From: an uncultured Flavobacteriales bacterium
GTDB taxonomy: Bacteria > Bacteroidota > Bacteroidia > Flavobacteriales_G > Salibacteraceae
DNA: 64,000 nt
Assembly (NCBI GenBank): GCA_937121175.1
Contig: CAKZKD010000004.1
Coordinates: 1 to 64,000 of the forward strand
Reading direction: 5' to 3'
Part shown: positions 1 through 9,808 of the stretch, piece after piece
How positions within the stretch are numbered: the first letter of the stretch is position 1
How the letters are laid out: the number at the start of each line of letters is the position of its first letter
Notes under the pieces: generated by a model
Databases searched by the model: none
Told to the model about the DNA's origin: nothing
What the model saw: the letters and a program-made list of their open reading frames with translations, nothing else
Made by a program: the position numbers and the translations under genes

Positions 1-2
1 AA

Positions 3-134
3 GTCACGATTGCACCTCTGGTTGAAGGTACGCGTGTAATGGGTACTCTCTGGAAAGCGGGCGTAGACTTCGTGCAGGGCAATTACTTGCAGCCACCAAA
101 AGATGCAATGGATTACGATTTCTTCGATAGTTGA
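3..134 (+). CDS. EAL-domain signalling protein, C-terminal fragment
   Basis: Only the last 43 codons are inside the window; the gene enters from the left edge. The reading frame gives a peptide with GTRVMGTLWKAGVDFVQGNY followed by LQPPKDAMDYDF and a TGA stop. This is the typical end of an EAL cyclic-di-GMP phosphodiesterase domain (the conserved W...G.D..QG.YLQ.P...M.YDF ending). Such multidomain regulators are characteristic of Gammaproteobacteria; the attribution to Alteromonadales-like bacteria is inference. A strong intrinsic terminator follows at 271-301. Together with the serB fragment it shows that the first 845 bases do not belong to the same genome as the rest of the window. Confidence 0.75.
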   Translation, partial: VTIAPLVEGTRVMGTLWKAGVDFVQGNYLQPPKDAMDYDFFDS

Positions 135-270
135 TATTTAAATAAGCTATATGCAAATAGCCAATTGATATATAAAAAATCGATGGCTATACTGAAATTC
201 AGGCTGTGTCACTACAGGCTGTTGATTGCTTTCTATTCCAAAGTTAGTCACTGACTTGGAGACTATATTT

Positions 271-301
271 CCTCGTAAGGTTGCCCTTACGGGGATTTTT
301 T
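271..301 (+). terminator. Intrinsic terminator after the EAL-domain gene
   Basis: A 10-bp stem (271-280 with 285-294, one G-T wobble), a 4-base loop and a run of T. It lies 137 bases after the EAL gene's stop codon. Confidence 0.8.
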
Positions 302-411
302 ATTTCTACCCCCCTACCTACATACCCTCTATTTCGCGCAACTCATTTTAGCCAGACTATACTTCCATCATGGTTTAAACATATATTTTGTACAGACCCG
401 ATGGAATTCAA

Positions 412-618
412 ATGATTAGCTTTCTCGATCAAACGAGTCGCCTATTGATTGTTCTCTGCCTCGCCTTTATCGGAGAGTCTCTAATATTTTTGGAGGGCGG
501 AAACCAGCAGCAGCTCCAAAACTCTTTATTGGTACTACTGCTGGTTGTAGGCATGCGCCTTTACACCAGACCAATCCTCAAGGCCCGACAGACAGCACAC
601 ATAAAAAAACCCTTCTGA
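412..618 (+). CDS. Small membrane protein of unknown function
   Basis: A 68-residue protein starting MISFLDQTSR if the ATG at 412 is used; an in-frame TTG at 388 would add 8 residues. Residues of about 8-25 and 36-52 are hydrophobic, so two membrane segments are likely, with a basic tail (RQTAHIKKPF). I do not recognise the family. It converges on serB and shares with it the bidirectional terminator at 607-648. It belongs to the gammaproteobacterial part of the window. Confidence 0.5.
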   Translation: MISFLDQTSRLLIVLCLAFIGESLIFLEGGNQQQLQNSLLVLLLVVGMRLYTRPILKARQTAHIKKPF

Positions 619-648
619 AGCCACCTAAATGGCTTCTCAGAAGGGTTT
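607..648. terminator. Bidirectional terminator between convergent genes
   Basis: A long inverted repeat (607-623 with 630-648, two-base bulge) bounded by A-rich sequence on the left and T-rich on the right. It can end transcripts of the small membrane protein gene (+) and of serB (-). Confidence 0.8.
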
Positions 649-679
649 CTTCAATCTGAGGGATAGAGCCTTTCAGGCG

Positions 680-844
680 TTACTTCAGCGCGTCACGATC
701 ACGGAAGCCGATCAGGTACAAAATGCCATCCAGGCCCAATGTTGAAATCGCCTGCTTAGCACTTTCACGCACTAACGGTTTCGCACGGAAAGCGATGCCC
801 AAACCTGCAATAGATAGCATCGGCAGATCGTTTGCACCATCACC
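680..844 (-). CDS. serB: Phosphoserine phosphatase SerB, C-terminal fragment joined to foreign sequence
   Basis: The last 54 codons read GDGANDLPMLSIAGLGIAFR followed by AKPLVRES and a tail LYLIGFRDRDALK. GDGANDLPML and GLGIAF.AKP are hallmark blocks of SerB, a HAD-family enzyme that dephosphorylates O-phosphoserine in the last step of serine synthesis; the first block carries the Asp residues of HAD motif IV. The tail resembles Alteromonadales SerB proteins. The upstream 80% of the enzyme is missing. In the same frame the sequence runs directly into a Bacteroidota PKD-repeat surface protein. The two families share no biological reason to be fused but do share the NGDGAND-like coding tract at the joint, so I treat this as a chimeric join. 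Confidence 0.85.
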   Translation of the reverse strand, partial: GDGANDLPMLSIAGLGIAFRAKPLVRESAKQAISTLGLDGILYLIGFRDRDALK

Positions 845-847
845 ATT
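827..847. other. Chimeric junction between two genomes
   Basis: Read on the minus strand, the tract codes for NGDGAND. The left side continues as gammaproteobacterial SerB. The right side is the AFTPNGDG start of a T9SS type B C-terminal sorting domain, whose family consensus is also FTPNGDG.ND. A crossover anywhere in this short shared tract keeps the frame open, which is why one 1498-codon ORF spans it. Assembly collapse or amplification chimerism fits best. Confidence 0.85.
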
Positions 848-3800
848 CGGAGTAAATGCCTCGGCGACATCAACGGAATATTTTTCATCTACTTGCACAA
901 AAAATGATTTACTCACCTCAAAACACCCTAAGGAATCCTTTACAAAAAGCGTGTACGTTGTGGAAGTTATGGGGTCGAATAAACCATCTTTACAAGTATC
1001 GCAATCCAATCCACTAATTGGCTCCCAGCGGTATTCAAATCCATTTGTAATTTCTGGAGAGGCGTTGAATTCTTCACCAATAATAATGCTAGTATCGTTC
1101 GGCATTTTAATTTTTGGTATTTGTTGAACGGCCACAATTACTGAATCTGAATTTGTACAATTATTTGAATCGGTTCCAACAACACTGTATTTAGTTGTAA
1201 TTGTTGGTGCTACCCTCGGTGAGGCAATGTTTCTGTTGTTCATAAATGAAATGGGTGACCAAACATAATTACTTGCACCATTAGCGTTCAACGAAATACT
1301 ATCGCCAAGGCAAATTAGAAAATCTCCAAATGCATTTACAATAGGCCTCGGCAGTACCTTCAAAGACTGTGTCGTTGTATCCATACAGCCATTTTTGGAA
1401 TTTTCGTAAATCAACTGAGCAATGAACTCTCCTTCGTTTTGATACGAGTTTTGTGGATTTTCGGTGTTTGCAGAATTATTATCTCCAAATGCCCAAACCC
1501 AAGTGTCTCCATCGATTGACTGATCGGTGAAATTTATAGCCAATGGTGCACAGCCCAAACTATCACTTATAGTAAACTGTGCTATCACCTCCTCAATTAC
1601 AATATCCAATGTGAATGCTCGCTCACAGGTTAATCCACTGTCTCGATATACCAGTACAGGCGATAAGTTACCTACTCTGTTGTATTGATGTTTGCGTTGC
1701 CGAACTGTTGCATTGGTAGTATCTACTTGACCATCGCTAAAATCCCATTCAAAACTGAAGGTAAACTCATTAGCTGTATCCACGGTGTAAGTTATTTCGT
1801 CGTACAAACAAATGGAGTCATCACTTGCGCTAAAAACTGCGTACGGGCCTTTCACGTTAATGTATTCATGGTAAGTAATAGAATCTTGGCAACCATAAGA
1901 GGTTTCAACAATAAGTTTAACCGAATATTTACCGGGATCTGTAAACGTTTTGGTCAGGGAATCTTTGAGTGGTGAGCGTATAGGTGTTCTACCATCACCA
2001 AAATCCCAATAGCGCCATGTAAGACTGTCGCCAGCACTTTGGTCAAAAAAGTACGTAGTTGCAGGGAAACATGTAGTATCTGTAAGTGAAGCGTAAAAAC
2101 TGAGCGAATCTACACCTTGCACGATAATGGGAATACTTAAGGTATCAGTACAGATTGAAGCACTTGTTACATACATGGAGTTAAAAACTCCTCTTTGAGT
2201 GTATTTGTAGGTTGGGGAGCTAAGTAGGCTACTGTCACCAGTTCCAAAAAACCATTTAAAGTTAACATTAGCACCACTTTGTTGAGATGTATCCTGAAAC
2301 CAAATTGAATCACCTGCACAAAGTGTTGAATCTTGGGTTCTATAAATCGTGCTCAAATCATGTATAATAATATCGACTTTGGTTTCTTGTATACAACCTT
2401 GAAAATCGCCATACAAATATCGCTCAGGCACAAGAGGATTTAGCCTGTAATTGAAGTGATAGGTGGAATCGACTGCTTTTAGGCTTAGCGAAAAAGTATC
2501 CGTTTTGTACCCTGAATTAGGCTGGGGTGGGTCAATTTTTAGTACTTTTTTGTAGTTGGCACTATCTGCAGGAATTAGGGTGTCATTAACCTTCCAAAAC
2601 CAAAAGAGGTTTCGATTATTACCTAGAAAAACAGTACCGGAAGTGTCGAAAGAACTCGAATGGTCGTTTGTATTAGCTAAATCGTGCACCCCAAAACTAT
2701 CTGCAGCAAAAATTTCTAAGGTATCTCCTTCGCAAAAATCCAGTGAAGGCAACGAAAATGCGGGCTCATTTGGCATAATATATACAGGATAGAATGCCGT
2801 GTCCTGACAACTACTGTCTGTTGCAACAACAATTAATCGCGCGTTGTACACTCCTTCGGAACTATACGTTGTACTTGGTGTTGGATTTAAAGAAGCGGTT
2901 TGACCATTGTCAAAATCCCAGAAAAAATTAAAACCGATATTTCCTAATGATTTAGTACCATCAAAACGCACAACACTATCGGAGCAAAAAATATTTTTCC
3001 CTTCAACTTTGGCAGAAATTTTACTGGGTTGAATTTTTAGTTCAGCTTTACTAAAACAACCTGTGGTATCATTATATAACTCAAGTGTTACGGTATAAGT
3101 TCCACTACCTGCATAAGTATGCGTAGGGTTAACATTGACACTATCGATTCCTGTACCGTCGCCAAAATCCCAATAAAAGCGGTTATAAGTTCCAGCACCA
3201 CTAATTATAAATGACTGAATTAATGGATTAACGCATGATGTATTAGTTCCGGTACCTATACTTGCTGCAGGTCCACTTATGTAAATACTGATTGTTGTAT
3301 CATCCCGACATCCATTATCATCTACGGTATGGGTAACATTGTACTTACCTAATCCGTCGTACCTATGATCTATGTTTTTACCATTACCCGGGGTTCCGTC
3401 ACCAAATGACCAGATATAGACCTTTATATCATTTGTATCTGTTGATGTACTCTTAAATTGGAAAAACTCTCTATAACAGAGCGTGTCATCATCTATTGTG
3501 AAGCTTGCTGTTGGTTTTTTTCCTACGCCATAATCAGACTGAGAACTAAAGGTGCAACCAATTGAATCTTCAATTTGCAATGAAATTGTATAAATGCGCG
3601 CAGAGTCTATAATAATTTGGTTGGTAGGGTTTTCCAGATTCGACGTGTCACCAGGTTTTCCAGTGCCGAAATTCCAACTAAAGGTTTTACCTCCATTTAC
3701 TAGACATCCGTAGAAAGAAAAGCTCAACGTATCGTCCAGGCATCTGTCCCCTCCCTGAATACTGATATCGGCAGTCGAATTTGAATACTCAACAATATTT

Positions 3801-5116
3801 TTGCTTATGGTGTCTCTACAGCCTAAACTGTTTATTGCAATGTATCGAACTTGCCGTTGAATAGGTGAGCAAAACGATTTTGGGAAAATAATTTTAGGAT
3901 CAATCAATGAATCGTACAACCTTCGAGTCCCATTGATATATGAATATTGTCCACTTACGGCAGCTGATACTCTGGAGCTGTCAAAGAATTTTACTTCATT
4001 TAAATTACAGGGATCTGGATACGTTATTCGATAATCCGCATCAATTTCGTGCACATAAGTTGTTTTAGAAATTGTATCAACACAGGTTGGCCCGCTCATA
4101 GCAATAAGTTGAATCGTTTTTAAACCGGTTGAGGCAAAACTTCGCACTGGATTTTCTGCAGTAGAACTTCCTCCACCCGTAAAAGTCCAGGAGTATGTTT
4201 GCGCTCCCACTGAAAGATTTAAAAAACTATCAGTTTGGTTAACACATAACGTATCAGTAACCGAAAAATCTGCTTTTGTTTGTCCAATAGAAATGTACCG
4301 ATTTATTTTTAGAGAATCTGTACAGCCTCTAATATCCGTAACTACCAATAAAACATCAAAGGTCCCTGCCGACGTGTAGGTATGAGTTGGAGATGTTGCC
4401 GAAGATGTATTTCCGTCTCCAAAAAACCAACCGTACGTTAAGTTTCCATTTCCTGTACTGGAGTTTGTGAAAGTGGTTGTCATTGGTGCCTGACAATCGG
4501 AACGTTTGCTTGCATTAAAACTAGCCTTAGGCTTATCAACTATTATGGTATCTTTTTGTTCTACAGTTCCTTCACACCCATTTGTATCAATTACAGAAAG
4601 AATAACCGAGTAGGTTCCTCTAAACTTGTAACTGTGTGAAGGGTTTTGTGTCGTTCCGGGTGCAGTAAGGTCTCCGTAATCCCATTGATAGGTCTGGATT
4701 GGAGCATCACCTTGGATGGACTGATTGGTAAAATTTACATTTACAGGCGGACAGCTGGTCAATTTATTGAACGTGAAAGCCGCTGTCGGATTCTTAAAAA
4801 CTCGAATGTAATTGCTTATCGATTTGGTTACCGTATCAACGCCGTCGCTTACGGTTAATGATACAGTATAGGTGCCACTATTTGCATATACTCTTGAAGG
4901 AGTTGGATTGTTGGTGTTGGAGAATCCACCGTTTCCGAAGTCCCAATTTCTGTAAACAATTGTACCACCTCCAGTGCTAAGTTCCGAAAAGTTAACCCTC
5001 AATGGTTCGCAGCCTTCTAAAGTATCTGCCGAAAAGTTACATGTAAGTTGCGCTTTGGCTTGATTGCAAAAGAAAAGCATGACCAAAATGGTCGCTAAAA
5101 TGTGGTTCAACTTCAT
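845..5116 (-). CDS. Giant PKD-repeat secreted protein, T9SS type B substrate (3' end lost)
   Basis: About 1424 Bacteroidota residues remain. The signal peptide is MKLNHILATILVMLFFCNQA, so the start is placed at 5116 and not at the upstream ORF opening; a TATATTTG -7 box at 5125-5132 supports this. At least twelve PKD-like repeats follow, each with a WDFGDG-type motif (for example WDFGNG, WSFGDGT, WDFSDGQ). PKD modules are beta-sandwich domains of extracellular adhesins. Near the joint the protein reads VAEAFTPNGDG, the beginning of a type B gliding/T9SS sorting domain (CHU_C), and then switches to SerB. The neighbouring divergent porP/sprF gene is the usual partner of such SprB-like adhesins. 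The native C-terminus is missing from this assembly. Confidence 0.85.
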
Positions 5117-5124
5117 ACGAATTT

Positions 5125-5132
5125 CAAATATA
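5125..5132 (-). promoter_or_regulatory. Bacteroidota -7 box for the PKD protein gene
   Basis: Minus strand TATATTTG, an exact TAnnTTTG match, 8 bases before the ATG at 5116. No clear -33 TTTG at the usual distance. Confidence 0.5.
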
Positions 5133-5212
5133 ACTAGTCTAGTTACCTCTTGTGTTAAAGATGTATAGGCATTCACTAAAGTTGGGTTTGGGTTTACTAA
5201 AACCTATTCATT

Positions 5213-5220
5213 TAATTTTG
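5213..5220 (+). promoter_or_regulatory. Bacteroidota -7 box for porP/sprF
   Basis: TAATTTTG, an exact TAnnTTTG match, with TTTG at 5187-5190 (22-base spacer, slightly long). It overlaps the GTG at 5220, so translation must start downstream, at ATG 5235 or 5253. Confidence 0.6.
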
Positions 5221-5252
5221 TGCATTGGCCTTTAATGAGCATTTTTGGTGTT

Positions 5253-6281
5253 ATGGGATTTAGACTAACTAAACCATTTTTATGCTTACTCAGTGGATGT
5301 CTTTTCCTGGTGTCTAAGAACAGCTTGAGCCAAGACGTTCATTTTAGTCAGTTTTATATGAGCCCACTTACCGTGAATCCAGCACAAACTGGAAATATGG
5401 ATGGCCAATGGCGCTTCTCAGCAAACCACAGAAATCAGTGGCGTTCGATTGGCAAACCTTTCAATACTACCGCAGTAGGATACGACAGAAATTTCTATTT
5501 GTACAACGAACAACTATCTGGTGGACTTTTGTATTTGTACGATGAAACAGGAGCTGCTAACCTCAAAACACATAAAATAGCCCTAAGCGGAGCTTACCAT
5601 AAGAAGTTTGATATTCATAAATTTCATTTTGGTTTCCAGCCGACATTTGTACAACGGTCGTATGATTTAGCTGGTACAAGTTTCCCGTCTCAGTTTGACA
5701 GAAACACGGGGCAATTCAACGCAAACATGCCCAATGCCGACCCTTTTGTTAGTGACCAAGTAACCTACTTTGATTTTAATGCTGGCATTGCGTATTCAAT
5801 TGACCTAAATAAATTTAGACCAGAAGTTGGTATTGCCATGTTTCATATCAACAAACCCTCGGAATCGTTTTTTGGCACAGAGTACCAAGTTCCAGTTAGA
5901 ACCACGTTTACTACCAATGCGGAATGGGATATAACTGGTAACATCACCCTAATTCCCAATCTGTTATATATGGCTTCTGATAAAGCTTCGGAGTTATTAT
6001 ACGGCTCCAATGTTTTGTTTCATTTGAAGGAAAACCAAATGGAGGCAACTGGAGTTTATGCTGGTGTTTTACTCCGCGATGGATTTAATCGAAATACCGA
6101 TGCGGCTATTGTAGTTGTTGGAATGCGCTTCCCGAACCTAGAAATTGGATTCAATTACGACTTAAATATTTCTGAGCTAAAAACTTCTACAGACTTGAGA
6201 GGAGCTTATGAAATATCATTAATATACACGAGTCCAAGTATGTTACTCAAAAAAACTGCTATTCCTTGTGATCGGTACTAG
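5253..6281 (+). CDS. PorP/SprF family type IX secretion outer-membrane protein
   Basis: About 342 residues from ATG 5253 (MGFRLTKPFLCLLSGCLFLV signal peptide; ATG 5235 is possible). The N-terminus of the mature protein reads DVHFSQFYMSPLTVNPAQTG, the family signature, followed by the RNQWR block and alternating beta-barrel sequence. PorP/SprF proteins are outer-membrane barrels that work with the T9SS; SprF-type members are needed for export of a particular type B (SprB-like) adhesin. The divergent PKD protein next door is the obvious candidate substrate (inference). The stop overlaps the start of the PorE-like gene by 14 bases, indicating co-translation. Confidence 0.9.
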   Translation: MGFRLTKPFLCLLSGCLFLVSKNSLSQDVHFSQFYMSPLTVNPAQTGNMDGQWRFSANHRNQWRSIGKPFNTTAVGYDRNFYLYNEQLSGGLLYLYDETGAANLKTHKIALSGAYHKKFDIHKFHFGFQPTFVQRSYDLAGTSFPSQFDRNTGQFNANMPNADPFVSDQVTYFDFNAGIAYSIDLNKFRPEVGIAMFHINKPSESFFGTEYQVPVRTTFTTNAEWDITGNITLIPNLLYMASDKASELLYGSNVLFHLKENQMEATGVYAGVLLRDGFNRNTDAAIVVVGMRFPNLEIGFNYDLNISELKTSTDLRGAYEISLIYTSPSMLLKKTAIPCDRY

Positions 6282-8328
6282 AGCGTTATTTCTGTTTTGT
6301 TTCGGTTTTCTGACTACTCTTATTGCTGTAAGTCAGGACGTTGTTCTTGAGGATTTAAAAAACGCTCAACTAAAACAATACTACAAGAGTGCATATCGAG
6401 CAAATGACCATTACAGCCAAATCGACTACCTCAAAGAGTTGGTAAAGCGAGATGATGAAAAACTAAAATATCACTTTAGATTGGCCAGAGCTTATGACCA
6501 GAGCAGAGATTTTCAGAGTGCACTTACCGCCTATTCCAAAGCATATTACGGAGATAAAAAGAAATATGCTGTAGCCTTGTTTCACATGGCCAGAATTATG
6601 AAAACCAGAGAGCAATACAAATTTGCTAAGTTGTACTTAACCAAATTTCAGGAAGAGAATAAAGGCAAAAATGACGGAGATAAATACAAGAAACTGATTA
6701 AAGCCGAGCTAGCTGGATGTGAGCTTGCCATGAAAGAAGACGACAACAATGCAGAAACCATTGAGACACATCTTGAAAACGAAATCAACCATGCAAACAT
6801 TGAATTTTCTCCTTTTATCATTGACAGTACCAGCTTTTGGTTTGTGGCCTTAATTAGCGATTCTGTAATTTTTAAAGTGGATAACGAAGACCCGGCATCC
6901 ATTCCAAAACGGAAAGTATATCAGGCAAAAAAAACGAACGGAGAATGGAAATTACATGGTGAGGCTGATATTGCCATCAATGCGCTAAACGATGAAAACA
7001 TCAGTAGCTTTTCGATTTCTGAAGATGGAAATCGCATCTACTTCACCTCATGCAAACCCAACTGGAAAAATCAAATTCGCTGTAAATTACTCATGCTCCG
7101 AAAAGATGAAAACGGAACATGGAGTGATCCACTTGAACTGCACGAAGACATCAATAGTAACAAATACACGAATACGCATCCATCAGTAGGAAAGTGCGCA
7201 AAGCCAGATCGAGAAATCATCTATTTTGTATCGGACAGACCAGGTGGAAAAGGTGGACTTGATATTTGGTACACCAGATACAGAATCAGCAAAAAACGAT
7301 TCGATAAACCCAGAAACTGTGGTTCTAAAGTGAATACCATGGGAGAAGAAATGGCACCTAGTTTTAATAACAAGGGATACAAATTGTACTTCTCATCTAC
7401 CGGCTGGCCTTCTTACGGTGGGCTTGACATTCAGTATGTAACAGGAGAAAGAAGCCGCTGGAATGGTAAAGCAGAAAATGCCGGAATTGAAGTTAATTCT
7501 CCCGTTGACGATATGTATTATAGCCTATTTCCGAACCGTAAAGATGCCCTTATCGTTTCTAATCGTGAAGGAAGTATTTCCTTGAAACATCCGCACTGCT
7601 GTGATGATTTGTTTATGCTTGAATGGAAAAACATCGTATCTCATGAACTTTTTGGTTCTATCATTAATGAGGAAACCAAAAAGCCACAAGAAGGAATAGA
7701 AGTTCGTCTAATAATCCGAAACAAAGAGGACAACGAAGAGTATTTGGCAGACAAAGTAGTAACGGACAAAAACGGAAAATACTCGGTTCAATTAGAAGAG
7801 AACACAGAGTATCAAATCGTATATCACAAAGACCAGTTCTTCAATAAAAAAGATTCTACAACAACTACAAACCTCAAGGAATCCACAAAAATTGAAAAGA
7901 ATTTAACCATCAAACCAATTCCTGATGCCGAAGTCGTAATCCCAAATATTCTTTACGGTTTTGATGATGCGTCGCTAAACATCAAAGCTAGAGCTACCAT
8001 AGATACTTCAATCTATGTTTTGTTGATCGAAAATCCGACCTTGATTGTTGAAATTGGCTCACACACCGATAACAAAGGAACAGATGGCTATAATTTGAAT
8101 CTTTCTCAACGGAGAGCTGAATCGGTCATTAATTATTTACAGAAAAAAGGAATCGCTAAGAACCGAATCATTGCAAAAGGGTACGGAGAGTCTAAACCTG
8201 TTGCCCAAAACGTTTTCCCGGATGGAACCGATAATCCAGCCGGTAGAGCAAAAAACAGAAGAACCTCCTTCAGAGTTGTTGGCGAGCTAGACATGAATGT
8301 GATTTACGACGATGACGAGGATGAGTGA
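6268..8328 (+). CDS. PorE-like OmpA-family protein of the T9SS
   Basis: 686 residues from GTG 6268, signal peptide ending VSQ. The order of parts is TPR-like helices (about 40-125), a WD40/PD40 beta-propeller (about 175-415, with FVSDRPGGKGGLDIW-type repeats), a carboxypeptidase regulatory-like fold (about 457-535) and an OmpA C-terminal peptidoglycan-binding domain (about 555-675) with SHTDNKG, NLSQRRAESV and GYGESKP. This TPR-propeller-CRD-OmpA layout matches PorE, the T9SS subunit anchored in peptidoglycan. Paralogues with the same layout are common in Bacteroidota, so it may be a locus-specific paralogue. It overlaps porP/sprF by 14 bases. Confidence 0.8.
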   Translation: MIGTRALFLFCFGFLTTLIAVSQDVVLEDLKNAQLKQYYKSAYRANDHYSQIDYLKELVKRDDEKLKYHFRLARAYDQSRDFQSALTAYSKAYYGDKKKYAVALFHMARIMKTREQYKFAKLYLTKFQEENKGKNDGDKYKKLIKAELAGCELAMKEDDNNAETIETHLENEINHANIEFSPFIIDSTSFWFVALISDSVIFKVDNEDPASIPKRKVYQAKKTNGEWKLHGEADIAINALNDENISSFSISEDGNRIYFTSCKPNWKNQIRCKLLMLRKDENGTWSDPLELHEDINSNKYTNTHPSVGKCAKPDREIIYFVSDRPGGKGGLDIWYTRYRISKKRFDKPRNCGSKVNTMGEEMAPSFNNKGYKLYFSSTGWPSYGGLDIQYVTGERSRWNGKAENAGIEVNSPVDDMYYSLFPNRKDALIVSNREGSISLKHPHCCDDLFMLEWKNIVSHELFGSIINEETKKPQEGIEVRLIIRNKEDNEEYLADKVVTDKNGKYSVQLEENTEYQIVYHKDQFFNKKDSTTTTNLKESTKIEKNLTIKPIPDAEVVIPNILYGFDDASLNIKARATIDTSIYVLLIENPTLIVEIGSHTDNKGTDGYNLNLSQRRAESVINYLQKKGIAKNRIIAKGYGESKPVAQNVFPDGTDNPAGRAKNRRTSFRVVGELDMNVIYDDDEDE

Positions 8329-8422
8329 CCCAATAGAGTATGTTCTGGTCTTTTCCGATATCCATCTGTAAAAGCACGTGTAAATAAGACCAAACAACCT
8401 AACATATCGCAGATTTGAATCC

Positions 8423-8430
8423 TACTTTTG
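8423..8430 (+). promoter_or_regulatory. Bacteroidota -7 box for the MATE gene
   Basis: TACTTTTG, an exact TAnnTTTG match, 22 bases before the TTG start codon at 8453. Confidence 0.55.
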
Positions 8431-8452
8431 CTATCCTTTTACAATTACCGAA

Positions 8453-9799
8453 TTGGACTCCTTATCCCCTACTCAACAAATTAGCTTCAAGAACATCTTG
8501 AACATTGCTGTGCCCATGATGATTATGGGATTGTCGATGACGGTTGTAAACTTAACCGACACTGCTTTTCTCGGACAATTGGGACCAATAGAGCTTGGAG
8601 GCGCCGGAAATGCGGGACTTACCTATATGCTGTTGATTATGATTGGAATGGGCTTCTCTTCTGGAGTCCAAATCATTATTGCAAGGCGAAACGGTGAAAA
8701 ACAATTCGAAAAAATTGGCTCGTTAATTCATCATACTGTTTTATTTCTGGCATTTTACGGGCTACTGTTGCAGCTGCTGTTCGTTTTTACCATTCCGTAC
8801 CTGTTGCCGTACATAACCCAATCTGATGCTGTTGGTGATATCATACAACGGTTTTTGCACTACCGTTCTTGGGGAGTCTATTTCAATTTTTTTAATGTTA
8901 CCGTAATGGCGTTACTGGTGGGAACGGCCCAAACCAAAATCATAGGCATTGTTACCCCAATTACTGCCGTTCTGAATATTTTCTTAGACTATTCTCTAAT
9001 TTTCGGAAACTTCGGATTTCCTGCAATGGGCGTGGAAGGTGCAGCAATTGCTTCAAATATTGCAGAAGGTGTAGGCAGTGTATTGTTACTTTACTATTTA
9101 GTTGTTCATTTTTCACATCAGAAATATCAACTGTTCTCTGAGTTCTATATTAAATTTAAGACCTATCAAAATATCCTAAAAACGGCCAGCCCAATGATGG
9201 TTCAGAATTTTGTTTCCTTCTTTTCTTGGTTTGCTTTTTTTACGCTAATCGAGGGCTTGGGAGAACGAGAGTTAGCGGCTTCCCATATTTGCAGAAGCAT
9301 ATATATGGTGCTTATTATCCCCGTTTTTGGTTTGGGAGATGCCGCCAATTCACTTACAGGTAACTTAATGGGTGAAGGCCATACCAACCTAGTTTTGAAA
9401 ATGGTCGGAAGAGTTTGTTTGATAAGTGTTGGATTCGCATTATTGTTTCAACCCATAATTTGGTTGGGTGGTGACGTTATTTTAAGCCAATTTTCGAACG
9501 ATGAAGTAACGTTAAGTTTTGCCTCTGAAGTTTTGAAGGTCATAGCGTTTGTGCTCTTTCTTTTTGGAGTTGTCATTGTTGGTTTTAGAGCCGTTTCTGG
9601 CACAGGAAGGACTATGATTGCACTATTGATTGAAGTATTTGTAGTTGCAATTTATTTGATTTTTACCTACTATTTAACCAACACAAATGGCATTAGACTC
9701 TACCAAGTTTGGTATGCAGAGTTCGTATATTTCATTGCCTTTGGTTTACTTATTTTCGGATTTTTGTGGAAAGGAAATTGGCGAACATCAACAGTATAA
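8453..9799 (+). CDS. MATE family efflux transporter
   Basis: 448 residues with about twelve membrane segments in two similar halves. The N-terminal MTVVNLTDTAFLGQLG and the ...GAAIASNIAEG... segment are typical of MATE (DinF/NorM-like) cation- or proton-driven drug/metabolite exporters. TTG 8453 is the only sensible start, giving MDSLSPTQQISFKNILNIAV. Ends 9 bases before fmt, so it probably heads a MATE-fmt-cupin operon. Substrate cannot be inferred. Confidence 0.88.
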   Translation: MDSLSPTQQISFKNILNIAVPMMIMGLSMTVVNLTDTAFLGQLGPIELGGAGNAGLTYMLLIMIGMGFSSGVQIIIARRNGEKQFEKIGSLIHHTVLFLAFYGLLLQLLFVFTIPYLLPYITQSDAVGDIIQRFLHYRSWGVYFNFFNVTVMALLVGTAQTKIIGIVTPITAVLNIFLDYSLIFGNFGFPAMGVEGAAIASNIAEGVGSVLLLYYLVVHFSHQKYQLFSEFYIKFKTYQNILKTASPMMVQNFVSFFSWFAFFTLIEGLGERELAASHICRSIYMVLIIPVFGLGDAANSLTGNLMGEGHTNLVLKMVGRVCLISVGFALLFQPIIWLGGDVILSQFSNDEVTLSFASEVLKVIAFVLFLFGVVIVGFRAVSGTGRTMIALLIEVFVVAIYLIFTYYLTNTNGIRLYQVWYAEFVYFIAFGLLIFGFLWKGNWRTSTV

Positions 9800-9808
9800 A
9801 ATAGTGAA

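Noticed and set aside
680-5176. A real SerB-PKD fusion protein
   Set aside because: The two parts have different taxonomic character, the junction lies in a short motif both families share, and all flanking genes to the left are gammaproteobacterial.
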